Assembly (NCBI GenBank): GCA_004193285.1
Contig: SECP01000028.1
Coordinates: forward strand, 1-64,000
From: Myxococcales bacterium
GTDB taxonomy: Bacteria > Myxococcota_A > Polyangia > Polyangiales > Polyangiaceae
DNA: 64,000 nt
Direction: 5' to 3'
Translations under genes and position numbers: made by a program
Notes under the pieces: generated by a model
Databases searched by the model: none
What the model was told of the DNA's origin: nothing
The model's input: only the letters and a program-made list of their open reading frames with translations
Shown: one piece after another, positions 1-9,223 of the stretch
Numbering within the stretch: the stretch's first letter is position 1
Layout: every line of letters starts with the position of its first letter

Positions 1-62
1 GCGGTTGGGGCGGCGGTGGCGGCGGCGGCTTCGGCGGCGGCGGGAGCTCCGGGTCATGGTGA
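1..62 (+). CDS. C-terminal tail of a TPM-domain protein (partial, 5' end outside window)
   Basis: Only the last 19 codons are present, in the frame whose first full codon is base 3, ending in TGA at 60-62. They encode a glycine run closing in GGGGSSGSW. That glycine-rich tail ending in GSW is the usual C-terminus of YgcG-like TPM-domain membrane proteins, which are commonly encoded next to lemA and a second TPM protein. The stop codon overlaps the next gene's ATG (base 56) by seven bases, which implies translational coupling. The identification rests on the tail and on the neighbour, because the globular domain lies outside the window. Confidence 0.6.
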   Translation, partial: GWGGGGGGGFGGGGSSGSW

Positions 63-679
63 GGTCGCTCCTGTCAGAGGCGGACGCGCGCCAGGTGGAG
101 GCGGCGGTGGCGCGGGTGGAGGCTCAGAGCGCGGCGGAGGTCGTCGTCGCGGTGCTACCGCAGAGTCACGAGTACTGGCAGCCGCGAGCGCTGGCTTCGC
201 TGGCGTGGGCGCTCGCAGCTGGCTTTGCGTTCCTACACTTCGAGCCGTGGCGCGATCCTGCGCTCTCGCTCGTCGTCGAGGTGCTCGTGGGCGGCTTCAC
301 GTACGCCCTCCTCGGGGTGCCCGCGTTGAAGCGGCTCCTCCTGCGCGGCGACGCGGCGACCGCCGCCGTACGCGCCAGAGCCTTTCAGCTGTTCGCCGAG
401 CGCGGCTTGTACGCGACGAGCGGGCGAACCGCGCTCCTCATCTTCGTTTCCGAGCTCGAGCATCGGGTCGTGCTCCTCGGAGATCACGGCATTCACGCCG
501 AGCTCGGTCAGACGGGCTGGGACAACGAGGTGGCGCTCCTGGTTCGGCACATCCGCGAGGGCAAGCTGCGCGAAGGCCTCCTGGCGGTGCTTGCAGACCT
601 CGCTCCCCATCTGGCGCGCGTTGCACCGCGCGCGGTGGACGACGTGAACGAGCTGCCGGACGGAGTCGTACGCGGCTGA
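56..679 (+). CDS. TPM-domain membrane protein, second member of a TPM pair
   Basis: Predicted 207-residue protein. The first 40 residues resemble the start of a TPM fold (SEADARQVEAAVARVE, then AAEVVVAVLPQS). Two hydrophobic stretches at about residues 45-65 and 75-98 form a likely membrane hairpin. The remainder (FAERGLYATSGRTALLIFVS, then HRVVLLGDHGI) is the characteristic TPM core, in which a small domain is interrupted by the hairpin. The family is an envelope protein group of poorly known role, some members being linked to photosystem repair or phosphatase activity. ATG at 56 was chosen over upstream starts because the upstream frame is low-complexity Arg and overlaps the preceding gene's Gly tail. 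Confidence 0.7.
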   Translation: MVRSLLSEADARQVEAAVARVEAQSAAEVVVAVLPQSHEYWQPRALASLAWALAAGFAFLHFEPWRDPALSLVVEVLVGGFTYALLGVPALKRLLLRGDAATAAVRARAFQLFAERGLYATSGRTALLIFVSELEHRVVLLGDHGIHAELGQTGWDNEVALLVRHIREGKLREGLLAVLADLAPHLARVAPRAVDDVNELPDGVVRG

Positions 680-753
680 CGCGCCGTTGAGTGCTGCATG
701 ACGCGCGCCGGCGTGGACGGCGGCACGGATCTTTCATACCGTGTGCCGCTCCC

Positions 754-1323
754 ATGCTGCGCTCGTCTTTGCGGTTGCTCCGGCGTCCCTGGGTCGCACT
801 CTGCGGCGCCGCGCTGGCATTCGCAGGCGTCGCCTGCGGCTTCACGACCGGAACCGGGTCCAGCTGCGCCACCTTGCAGTGCGACGCGTCCGGCAACTGC
901 ATCAACCCGCAACCCGCTTTGCCCCTCTGCGGCGTGAACACGGGCGGGAGCAGCACCGGCACGAGCGGCAGCGGCACGAGCTTGGGCGGCAACGGGCAAG
1001 GCGGCACCGGCGTCCCGGCTGGCGGCAGCGAGAGCACCACCGGTGGCATCGGCGGGTCCGCAACTGGCGGCTCTTCGGCGGGAGGCTCTTCGGCGGGAGG
1101 CAGCGCCGCGGGCGGCTCGTCGGCGGGCAGCCCGTCGGCGGGAGGCATGGGCGCGGGCGGTGAAGCCAGCCCAGAAGGTGGCGCGGGGCCCAACGATGGC
1201 GGCGCCAGCGGCACCGGCGGCGCGGGGGGCGAGGCCGGCACCGGCGGCGCTGAAAATGAAGGTGGCGCGGGTGGCGAGGCCGGCACCGGCGGCCAGCCCG
1301 CGCTGGCACCCCGGTTCCCGTAA
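754..1323 (+). CDS. Gly/Ser/Ala-rich putative lipoprotein
   Basis: Predicted 189-residue protein with a basic N-terminus, a hydrophobic core and a lipobox ending AGVAC at about residue 28, so it is probably lipid-anchored. A short segment with four further cysteines (TCATLQC-like, then GNCI and PLCG) is followed by more than 120 residues of Gly/Ser/Ala/Thr repeats with no globular domain. The ATG at 754 places the signal peptide correctly; an upstream TTG-type start would add 21 Arg-rich residues. No function can be assigned. Its composition matches the linkers of other lipoproteins in this window, so it may be a surface spacer protein. Confidence 0.6.
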   Translation: MLRSSLRLLRRPWVALCGAALAFAGVACGFTTGTGSSCATLQCDASGNCINPQPALPLCGVNTGGSSTGTSGSGTSLGGNGQGGTGVPAGGSESTTGGIGGSATGGSSAGGSSAGGSAAGGSSAGSPSAGGMGAGGEASPEGGAGPNDGGASGTGGAGGEAGTGGAENEGGAGGEAGTGGQPALAPRFP

Positions 1324-1568
1324 CCGGCAGGCTGGCCCCCCTGACGCACCGATCGCGGGGCGGTGTGCCAGCTGTGTCAGGCGGCTGAGGACGCGCCAAC
1401 CGTCGCAATCATTTGCGCGCTGTGAAGACTTTGCGTGTAGGTGGGGCACCTCACCCTCACTCAAGTACCTGAAACCACACGTCATTCGGCGCAGAACGAG
1501 GCGCGCTGCGGCGGCATGCCTCGTGCTAGCGACGTCGGACCAAATTTTTAGCCCGGCTGTGGAGGTTA
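1324..1568. other. Intergenic region before the PA14 lipoprotein gene
   Basis: No credible gene is seen in these 245 bases. The segment has a small dyad (AGGTG, three bases, CACCT at 1439-1451) and an A/T-rich patch around 1538-1552 about 25 bases ahead of the next start, which would suit a promoter. No recognisable consensus promoter could be defined. Confidence 0.4.
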
Positions 1569-4500
1569 GTGAGCGTGGGTTTTCGGAGTTCCCCCCAAGC
1601 GATACGGCTCGCCTGTACCCTGACTTTAGCGGGCCTTGGCGTTTTCGCTGGGGGCTGCGGTAACGACACGCCACCAGCCGGCTTGGCGTCCGACCCCGGG
1701 CGCGGGCACATCGACCCCGGCGATCGCTGTGCGACGCCCAACGCCGGCTGCCCGTGCGGCAAGCCGGCCCTCGCGGTGGACTGCGGCAAGGTGCAGCGCG
1801 AGGCGGAGGGCCAAACCTGGTGCTCGGTCGGGCACCGCACCTGCGGCGACGACGGCGCGTGGGGCGAGTGCGAGGTCGAGGGGCTGCGCGTCGTCTCGAA
1901 TGGGCAGCCGAGCCAGTCCTCACAAGCGCTAGGCGCTCCGACCGCTTGCACCACGAATCTCTGCGATCCCTTCTGCCAGCAAGTGCTCGACACCGGGACG
2001 GATCTCGATCTGCCCGACGGCCTGCAGGAGACGCCTGAGGGCGGTATCACTCTCGTCTCCAAAGACAGCACCATCAACGACACCACGTGTACGGGCATCG
2101 AGGCGCTCCCTACGCCTCAGGTGCTCACGGTGACCAGCTTCTCCGGAGCCAGCACCGCGACCGGCCTTCAGGGTGAGTACTTCGACCGTCTCTTTGGCAC
2201 CGACACGTCGCCCGTGAGCGAGATTCCGCCCACCGCCACCCCGGACGCGACGCGCATCGATCCGCAGGTCGACTTCCTCTGGTCCGGCGCGCCCGCGGCC
2301 GAGCTGAGCAGCGACGACTACTCGATTCGGTGGACGGGTTGGATTCGCCCCACGGTGACCCGCAGCTATCAGATTTGCACCGTGAGCGACGACGGCGCGC
2401 GGCTGTGGCTCGGAAACGCGGCCACGCCGGTCATCAGCAATTGGACGGACCACGGCAGCATCGAGGACTGCGCTCCCGCGACCACTCTTACCGCGAACAC
2501 GCTCTACAAGGTTCGCATGGAGATGTTCGACAACGCCGGCTACGGCGTCGCCGAGCTACGGTGGAAGCACTCCGGGGCCGTCGAGGGCGAGCTCATTCCG
2601 AGCTGGAACCTGCAGCCACCGAGCGCGGTGACGAGCGACAATGGCTTCGCGGTCACGCCCGGCTTTGCTCAGTTCACGGTCTCGGCGCTGCCATCCGGCT
2701 GCTTCGAGGGCCCGGTGCGCGCGGCCTGGAGCTTGGACCGCCTGGATCGCGCCACCGTCGACAACCTGGGCAAGGTGTCACTCTTCGCGCCCATCGCCGG
2801 TGACATCACCGCCACCGCCTACGTCGGCGGGTTCCGCGCCACCGGCACGGTGCAGGTCAAGGTGGACGTGCTGGACACCGAGCAGGCGCCCGCAGGCTCG
2901 GTGGATCTACTTGAAGGTCCCACCACCGGCACGGATCCGATGACCGTGCTGTACCCCTACGCGGACACCGTGTTCCCGCTTGGGTTGCGAGCGCCTACGA
3001 TTCAATGGGACACGGGTAACACCGCGGCCAGCGCAGTGGCAATCACGCTCACCGCCCCCGCGACCGGCACGCCCATCTTCCGCTGGCGGAAGCTCGTCGC
3101 AGAGACGAGCCCTGGCCGTTACACCATACCGCAAGATGTCTGGGCGCTGCTGGAAGGCAGCGCGAAGGGCAAGACAGCGGCTTACTCGGTCCAGCGCGTG
3201 ACGGGCGGGGCGGCGCGGCCCCCGGTGGTGCGGCGCATCTCGTTCGCTACCGCGCCGGTGCGGGGCAAGATTTACTACACGCAGTACGCGACGAACGCGA
3301 CGAACATGATGGTGGCGGACCCCGGTTCGACCACGAGCGCCAAGAGCGTCTTCCCGAACGAAACCGGCGGGGTCAATGGCCAGAAGTGCCCCGTGTGCCA
3401 TAGCGTGTCGGCGAACGGCACCTTGTTCGCGACGTCCGATCGGAGCTTCAGCTCGAACGGGGGGCTGTCGCGCATCAACGCGGACGGCAGCTTCACGCTG
3501 CTCTCGGACTATTCGGCGAACAACCTGCCCTATCGCGATGCCAGCAGTGACTGGCGCGGCTTCGCCTGGGCCCCGCTCACGCCGGACGGCAAGTTGGCGC
3601 TGGCCGCCAACAACATCTGGGGCAACTCCAAGCAGCAGGTCGTCGGCATCGACGCGGACACGCGCACCGTCTCCGTTCCCGGCACGTTCCTGTCCGGCGG
3701 CAACGGCACCGGGCTCCTCGCCAAGTACTACATGAACACGGCGCGGTCGGGGTGGGACTGGCGGCGTACGGACCCCAAGATCGATTTCAACTGGGCGACG
3801 CTGTCGCCGGGCGGCCCCGTTCCCACCGCGTTCTCCGTGAGCTGGACGGGGCAGGTTCAGGCGTACACCACCGAGACTTACACGTTCGAGCTGCAAACGA
3901 GTGGTGGGGTGCAGCTCTCGGTCGGCGGCAGCGTCGTCATCGACCAGCTCGCCAACACCGCGGCGAACCAGACGTACGTCGCGAACGTGGCGCTAACGCG
4001 CGGCGAGAAGGTAGCGCTCGCGCTCGCGTTCCGAGACCTGGGCGCAAACGCGGCGGTGGCGCTCCGCTGGAGCACGCCGACGATCCCCAAGCAGCTGGTG
4101 CCGCAAACTCAGCTGTACCCGAACGACGGTTGGCACGGCGTGCTCGCCACGTACTACGACGAGCGCAACTTCACGGGTCCGTTCATCACGGACCGCCTCG
4201 AGTCCAACTTGGACGCGAGCTGGGGCGACGGTGGGCCGCGGCCGATGCCGAGCCAAGACAACGACACCTGGAGCGCGGTCTTCACGGGACAGCTCCAGGC
4301 GCCCGCGACCGGTGATTTGCAAATCTGCGCGACCTCGGACGACGCTGTCGCCATCTCGGTGGGCGGCGCTCAGCTCCCCCTAACGGCTGGGTGCTCGAGC
4401 TCGTTTCCGGTCACGGAGGGCACGAAGTACGACCTCCGCGTGACGTTTCAAGAAGACACGGGCGGCGCCGCGCTCACCCTTGGCTGGGCCATGCCCGGCT

Positions 4501-6521
4501 TCTTCGCCCGCGAGACCATTCCGAGTGAGCGCTTGAGCCCGCCCGCGACGTGGTCGCCGCCGACCCACGGGCTCACCGTCACTTACTACGATACGGAGGA
4601 CTTCAACGGGACCCAGGCGACGGGGGCGAGCGTCAACGCGAGCACGCGTATCGAGACGAACGCTCACCTGCTGTGGGACAACTACCGCCCAGAGTTCAGC
4701 AGCGCGCTCACCAGCTCGGACTATTTTTCGTCGCGCTTCACCGGTCGGCTCGAAGCGCCTTGCTCCGGCGTCTACGAGCTCGAGGTGTACGGCGACGACG
4801 GTGGCCGCCTTTGGCTGGACGACCAGCGGGTGGTCCATCTGTGGTCGTACGGCACGCAGCAGGGCGCGGTGTGGCTGGACGCCGGCATGCATGATCTGAA
4901 GCTGGACCACCACGACAGCTGGGGCGGCGCGCTGGTGCGGCTGAGCTGGCGGGCGGCATGCATGAACGAGACCTCCTTCAAGCCGATCCCGAGCGCCAAC
5001 CTGTATCCGACGGGTGACCGCGGCACTGCCGGTTACGTGCTCGCAGGCGGCGACAACGGCAACGACAAGGGCTACTTCGTTTGGCAGACGCCGGCGACCG
5101 CCGGCAGCGCCTCGCTGGACGTCACGAACGCGAGCCCAGGTCGGTGGGGCCTCGGCGCTTCCGTGATGATGGTGCCCTCCTTTTCGCCGGACTCTTCCAA
5201 GCTCGTCTTCATCGACGGCGATTCGGCGGGAGGCAGCGGCTGGCGCAAAGGCCTGAGCGTTTTCGACTTCGACCAAGCGGGCAAGGTCTTCAAGAACCGC
5301 AGGAGCATCGTGAGCACGTGGCCGCGTGGCGACGTGATGAAGTGGCCGGTCTTCGAGAGCGACTCACGTACCGTGATCTACCAAGCCACCGTACCGGCCG
5401 ATGTGTGCTGCCGTAAAACGAGCTGGACGAAGTACGGCTACATGGGGCCGACCAACTACTTCGAAGACCCGGGTCGCTTGTTCTCGGTGGACACCCAGGC
5501 TCCGAACCCGGCGCCGGTGGAGCTCGCGAAGCTCAACCAGGGCGAGCGCGCGCTGGACCGCAACAAGGCGTATCAGCCGACGATGCTGCCGCAAGCAGCC
5601 GGCGGCTACCGCTGGGCGGTGTTCACGAGCACGCGGCCCTACGGCAACACCCTGAACCTGCAAGGTCAGCAAGATTTCTCGAATACCGGCGCGTACACTC
5701 ACATCTCGGAGTACGGCAAGCTCCAGAGCATGCTCTGGGTCTCCGCGGTGGACGACGCGCCGAGCGCGGGCGCAGATCGCAGCCACCCCGCGTTCTTCCT
5801 GCCGAACCAGAATTTCGGCGAGGCCGCGCCCGCGCGCTACCTGAACGAGCGCGCTTTTTGGGTTGCAGAAGCATGCCGGCCGACGGGAAACACTTCCGCC
5901 AGCACCTGTGACGTGGACGAAGACTGCTGCGGCGGCACGACCGGCGCGGCGGTGTGCCGCATCGACTCCCCGGTGAGCATTCCCCCCACGCGCCATTGCT
6001 TTCAATTGCCGGACGCCGGCTCGTGCATCCAAAAGGGCAACGCGTGCGTCTCGAGCGACGAGTGCTGCACGGGCACCGTGTGCGACGACGGCACGTGCGT
6101 GAAGCCGCCCGGCTTCGCCAAATACGCGCCGGCGAACTTCGAGCGCGTGTACGAGGCCAATTGCGAGCTCGGCACGCTCGCTGATTGGACCTTCTTCGAC
6201 ATCAAGGCCTCCGTCCCGGCAACCGGCGGCAAAATCGAGATCTACGCGGAGTCCTCGGACTCCCCCACCGGCTTTCAGAACCTGCCGGTGTACCCCGCGC
6301 CAGTAGCGCTCGAGGGGGTCGCGCAGATCGCCGAGCTGGAGTCGCCCGGCACGCTGCCTGATTTTCAGCGCTACCCTCTCGACGAAGCACTCGAGAGCGC
6401 GAGCGTGGTGGAGCGAAAATACCTGAAAATCACGCTGCGCTTGGCGCCGAACCAGGCCGGCATCGCGGCGCCCGTGCTCATGGAGTTTCGTCAATCCTTC
6501 AGCTGCCCTCCCGGCGAATGA
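1569..6521 (+). CDS. Giant lipoprotein with four PA14 domains, a CxxCH site and propeller-like segments
   Basis: Predicted 1650-residue secreted lipoprotein (GTG start; lipobox VFAGGC near residue 30). PA14 domains lie at about residues 198-340, 715-853, 857-998 and 1000-1147; each starts with a GxxxxYY/EYFD-type motif and ends in a P-x-xxLYP-like strand. PA14 is a sugar-binding beta-barrel found in adhesins and glycosidases. A Big-like segment follows the first copy. CPVCH at residues 607-611 is a c-haem-type motif, inside a region resembling a TolB/WD40-like propeller that resumes after the last PA14. Residues about 1436-1520 contain two small disulfide-rich knots with CC and DxCC patterns. 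Its stop overlaps the next gene by four bases. A carbohydrate-binding or adhesive surface protein is inferred; no catalytic domain is visible. Confidence 0.75.
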   Translation: MSVGFRSSPQAIRLACTLTLAGLGVFAGGCGNDTPPAGLASDPGRGHIDPGDRCATPNAGCPCGKPALAVDCGKVQREAEGQTWCSVGHRTCGDDGAWGECEVEGLRVVSNGQPSQSSQALGAPTACTTNLCDPFCQQVLDTGTDLDLPDGLQETPEGGITLVSKDSTINDTTCTGIEALPTPQVLTVTSFSGASTATGLQGEYFDRLFGTDTSPVSEIPPTATPDATRIDPQVDFLWSGAPAAELSSDDYSIRWTGWIRPTVTRSYQICTVSDDGARLWLGNAATPVISNWTDHGSIEDCAPATTLTANTLYKVRMEMFDNAGYGVAELRWKHSGAVEGELIPSWNLQPPSAVTSDNGFAVTPGFAQFTVSALPSGCFEGPVRAAWSLDRLDRATVDNLGKVSLFAPIAGDITATAYVGGFRATGTVQVKVDVLDTEQAPAGSVDLLEGPTTGTDPMTVLYPYADTVFPLGLRAPTIQWDTGNTAASAVAITLTAPATGTPIFRWRKLVAETSPGRYTIPQDVWALLEGSAKGKTAAYSVQRVTGGAARPPVVRRISFATAPVRGKIYYTQYATNATNMMVADPGSTTSAKSVFPNETGGVNGQKCPVCHSVSANGTLFATSDRSFSSNGGLSRINADGSFTLLSDYSANNLPYRDASSDWRGFAWAPLTPDGKLALAANNIWGNSKQQVVGIDADTRTVSVPGTFLSGGNGTGLLAKYYMNTARSGWDWRRTDPKIDFNWATLSPGGPVPTAFSVSWTGQVQAYTTETYTFELQTSGGVQLSVGGSVVIDQLANTAANQTYVANVALTRGEKVALALAFRDLGANAAVALRWSTPTIPKQLVPQTQLYPNDGWHGVLATYYDERNFTGPFITDRLESNLDASWGDGGPRPMPSQDNDTWSAVFTGQLQAPATGDLQICATSDDAVAISVGGAQLPLTAGCSSSFPVTEGTKYDLRVTFQEDTGGAALTLGWAMPGFFARETIPSERLSPPATWSPPTHGLTVTYYDTEDFNGTQATGASVNASTRIETNAHLLWDNYRPEFSSALTSSDYFSSRFTGRLEAPCSGVYELEVYGDDGGRLWLDDQRVVHLWSYGTQQGAVWLDAGMHDLKLDHHDSWGGALVRLSWRAACMNETSFKPIPSANLYPTGDRGTAGYVLAGGDNGNDKGYFVWQTPATAGSASLDVTNASPGRWGLGASVMMVPSFSPDSSKLVFIDGDSAGGSGWRKGLSVFDFDQAGKVFKNRRSIVSTWPRGDVMKWPVFESDSRTVIYQATVPADVCCRKTSWTKYGYMGPTNYFEDPGRLFSVDTQAPNPAPVELAKLNQGERALDRNKAYQPTMLPQAAGGYRWAVFTSTRPYGNTLNLQGQQDFSNTGAYTHISEYGKLQSMLWVSAVDDAPSAGADRSHPAFFLPNQNFGEAAPARYLNERAFWVAEACRPTGNTSASTCDVDEDCCGGTTGAAVCRIDSPVSIPPTRHCFQLPDAGSCIQKGNACVSSDECCTGTVCDDGTCVKPPGFAKYAPANFERVYEANCELGTLADWTFFDIKASVPATGGKIEIYAESSDSPTGFQNLPVYPAPVALEGVAQIAELESPGTLPDFQRYPLDEALESASVVERKYLKITLRLAPNQAGIAAPVLMEFRQSFSCPPGE

Positions 6522-7525
6522 AGCAAAATTATAGGTTCTGGAGCTTGGTTACGGCACTCGCGATGCCGCTCTCGTGCTCCTCGGAAGAGCAGCCGCCCGG
6601 GCTCGCCGAGGCCGGCACCTCCGGTAGCGCGTCGCGCAGCGGTAGCCCGAGCGCGGAGGCGGGCGGCGAAGGGGCCGTGGGCGCCGGCGGTCGAGCGACG
6701 GGCGGCGCCGCGGACGGGCCGCCCATCGGCGAGGTCGGCGGCGACGGTTTCTACGTGGGTGAAGGAGGCGCTCCCGAAAATCCGGCCACCGCCTGCCGCC
6801 GCGACGCGGAGTGGGTGACCACGGGCGTCGAGGCCATCAACACTGCCGCGGATGAGCGCCTGCTGGCCATGACGCCGGACGAGCGCACCCTCGTGTACTC
6901 GCAGGACGACGCGCTGTTCGTGCGGGACGACGACGAGGTCACGGCCGTCGCGTTGCCGCCGGGCTACACGCACGCGCTAGGTGTCTCCGTCACTGCGGAT
7001 GGCCTCGCGCTGATCATCGTCGCCGAGGACGGCTCGCGCTTCGCGGAGGTGTCGCGAGCCAGCCGCGGCTCGCCCTTTTCGGAGGCCGCGAGCACGGCGA
7101 GGTTCACCCTGCTCAACAACGGGCAAGTCACGTCCGGTGACTTCTTTTCGTCGCCTGCCCTCAGCGTGAGTGGCGAATCTTTTTACTACACGGCGCGCAA
7201 GGGCCCCTCGGTCGCGTACGTCTACCGCGCCCATGGCGAGCAGCTCTCCCAGCAAGAGATGCAAGATCCTGTCACGCTCGGGACCGAGGACGGTCAGGCC
7301 AAGCTGGTGGTCAGTGTTTCCTCCGACGAACGCACCTTGTTCGTCCTGGACGAAGCGCTCGGCTACGTCACCGGCTTGTGGAGCGCGACGCCCGCCGCGG
7401 AGCTCACCGAAGCGATTCCGCTGCCGGAGCTGCAGACCGCGGTCACGAACCTGGCCTGCGATCGCATCTACGGCACGACGGAAATCGATGGCTCGCTGGA
7501 CGTCGTCGTCGGCACGCGCAAGTAG
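6518..7525 (+). CDS. Lipoprotein of unknown function, propeller-like
   Basis: Predicted 335-residue lipoprotein whose ATG overlaps the stop of the giant PA14 gene (ATGA), so the two are probably cotranslated. The lipobox is MPLSC near residue 20 and is followed by a Gly/Ala-rich linker to about residue 75. The remaining 260 residues contain repeated blades of the kind LLAMTPDERTLVYSQDD and VSSDERTLFVLDE, which look like WD40/TolB-type beta-propeller strands. Probably a partner of the upstream surface protein; no enzymatic motif was found. Confidence 0.6.
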   Translation: MKQNYRFWSLVTALAMPLSCSSEEQPPGLAEAGTSGSASRSGSPSAEAGGEGAVGAGGRATGGAADGPPIGEVGGDGFYVGEGGAPENPATACRRDAEWVTTGVEAINTAADERLLAMTPDERTLVYSQDDALFVRDDDEVTAVALPPGYTHALGVSVTADGLALIIVAEDGSRFAEVSRASRGSPFSEAASTARFTLLNNGQVTSGDFFSSPALSVSGESFYYTARKGPSVAYVYRAHGEQLSQQEMQDPVTLGTEDGQAKLVVSVSSDERTLFVLDEALGYVTGLWSATPAAELTEAIPLPELQTAVTNLACDRIYGTTEIDGSLDVVVGTRK

Positions 7526-7594
7526 CGAATCATCGAGCCGAAATCGCTGATCGTTCCGCGACCGGGTGTGGTAGCGAGTACGCCTCGGAGATTG

Positions 7595-9193
7595 ATGATG
7601 ATGCGTCGGCGTATGATCGTGACGAGCGTGCTCGCGCTTTGCCTGTCGGTGTCGGGGGGAGCGTTCGCCCAGAACGCGCCAAAGCCCGCGCCGGCTCCAG
7701 CTAAACCTGCCCCCGCGCCTGCTCCCGCTCCCGCTCCCACTCCGCCGCCCGGCGCTCAGGCTCCTGGTTTCGCGCCTGCACCCGCACCCGCGCCGGTGCC
7801 CGCGCCGGACATGCCTCCCCCGCCTGCGGACGCAGCGCCGCCTCCTGCGCCCGAGCCTCAGCCGGCCCCGCCGCCCGCCCCCCTGCCGGTGGAGCCCGCA
7901 CCGCTACCGGTCGACAACCTGTCCCCGGCGGATCCGGAGCCGGACTTGCCGCCGCCCGTGGACGTTGCGTCGGATGGTGACTACAGCTGGTACGACGCCA
8001 TCGAGTTCTCGGCGTTCGTGGATGCGTACGCGAGCGTGAACTACAACATGCCCAAGCCTCAGGTGGGCCGCAACTCGCTCCGCACGAACGACATCGCGAA
8101 CGGCTTCGCCCTTTCCTGGGTGGGCGTGAACGCCAGCTACCCGGCGGATCCGGTGGGCGCAACCATCAACCTGCGCTTCGGCCCAACCGCGAACACGGTC
8201 GCAGGCAGCTGCGTGAGCGACGACAAGAGCCTGTGCGACTCCGCGTACGGCCTTCAGTTCGTCAAGCAAGCGTTCGGCTCGTGGAAGCCGGGCGGGGCGG
8301 ACGGCATCTTCCAGCTGGACCTCGGCAAGTTCGACACGCCGTTCGGCGCGGAGGTGCTGGATAGCCAGCTGAACATCAACTACACGCGCGGCATTTTGTT
8401 CTACTCGCAGCCCTTGTTTCACACCGGCTTGCGCGCCAGCTTCGCCGTGTCGGAGGCTTTCGACTTCAAGCTCCTGGCCGTCAACGGCTGGAACAACACC
8501 ATCGACAACAACGTCGGCAAGAGCCTGGGCGCGCAGCTGAACTTCCACGTCAAAAAGGACGACGGCGCGGACGTGTTCGGCGCATCCATCGGCTACCTGG
8601 GTGGGCCGGAGCGTGACGACACCCGCACCATCGGCTGCGGCGACGGCACGGAGTTCTCGGCGAGCACGCTCCAGTGCGTGGCGTCCCCCGCGTCGCGGTC
8701 GCGCCAAGACGTCGTGGACAGCGGTCTCGACAAGGGCGTGGTGGACGCCGCGAGCAACAACACCAAGGGCCTGAGGCACTTGATCGACTTGGTCGTCACC
8801 GCAAGCCCCATCGACCGGCTGCTCTTGGTCTTGAACGCGGACTTCGGGGTGGAGCGTCGGCGCAGCAGCCCCGAATCGTCGAGCTTCGACAGCCACACCT
8901 ACTACGGGGCCATGCTCGGCGCGCGCTTCGCGGTCGTGGACCAATTCGGCATCGGCGTGCGCGGCGAGTATTTCCGCGATAACGGAGGGTTCGTCGTCGC
9001 CGACCACCCGGAGCTGGACGTGGACTTGCTGGGCGGCACCCTGACCCTCGACTACCTGCCTTCGGATTTCTTGACCATCCGCCTGGACAACCGGCTGGAC
9101 TGGGCGAGCTACGAGATCTTCAATAAAGACGTGCGTGGCCACGTGGGTAACCAGTTCACCACCACGCTGGGCGTCGTCGCACACACGAACTAG
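7595..9193 (+). CDS. Outer-membrane beta-barrel porin with Pro/Ala-rich N-terminal linker
   Basis: Predicted protein of about 532 residues. GGAG at 7587-7590 precedes a run of three ATGs (7595, 7598, 7601), so the exact start is uncertain by two codons. A signal peptide ending GAFAQ is followed by about 95 residues of Pro/Ala repeats, then a barrel with alternating strands: FSAFVDAYASVNY, LDLGKFDTPFGAEVLDSQ and FYSQPLFHTGLRASF. The last two match the BBP2-type putative porin family, in which the N-terminal low-complexity arm may cross the periplasm or peptidoglycan. The substrate is unknown. A 42-69 base gap and its own Shine-Dalgarno suggest it may be separately expressed from the preceding lipoproteins. 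Confidence 0.75.
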   Translation: MMMRRRMIVTSVLALCLSVSGGAFAQNAPKPAPAPAKPAPAPAPAPAPTPPPGAQAPGFAPAPAPAPVPAPDMPPPPADAAPPPAPEPQPAPPPAPLPVEPAPLPVDNLSPADPEPDLPPPVDVASDGDYSWYDAIEFSAFVDAYASVNYNMPKPQVGRNSLRTNDIANGFALSWVGVNASYPADPVGATINLRFGPTANTVAGSCVSDDKSLCDSAYGLQFVKQAFGSWKPGGADGIFQLDLGKFDTPFGAEVLDSQLNINYTRGILFYSQPLFHTGLRASFAVSEAFDFKLLAVNGWNNTIDNNVGKSLGAQLNFHVKKDDGADVFGASIGYLGGPERDDTRTIGCGDGTEFSASTLQCVASPASRSRQDVVDSGLDKGVVDAASNNTKGLRHLIDLVVTASPIDRLLLVLNADFGVERRRSSPESSSFDSHTYYGAMLGARFAVVDQFGIGVRGEYFRDNGGFVVADHPELDVDLLGGTLTLDYLPSDFLTIRLDNRLDWASYEIFNKDVRGHVGNQFTTTLGVVAHTN

Positions 9194-9223
9194 CGCCGGC
9201 GGTTCGTCCCCGCGCGCGTCCTC

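Noticed and set aside
508-1923. 471-codon antisense open frame over the Gly-rich lipoprotein and the start of the PA14 gene
   Set aside because: Translates to Arg/Ala/Pro-rich sequence typical of reading G/C-rich genes backwards; no start signal.
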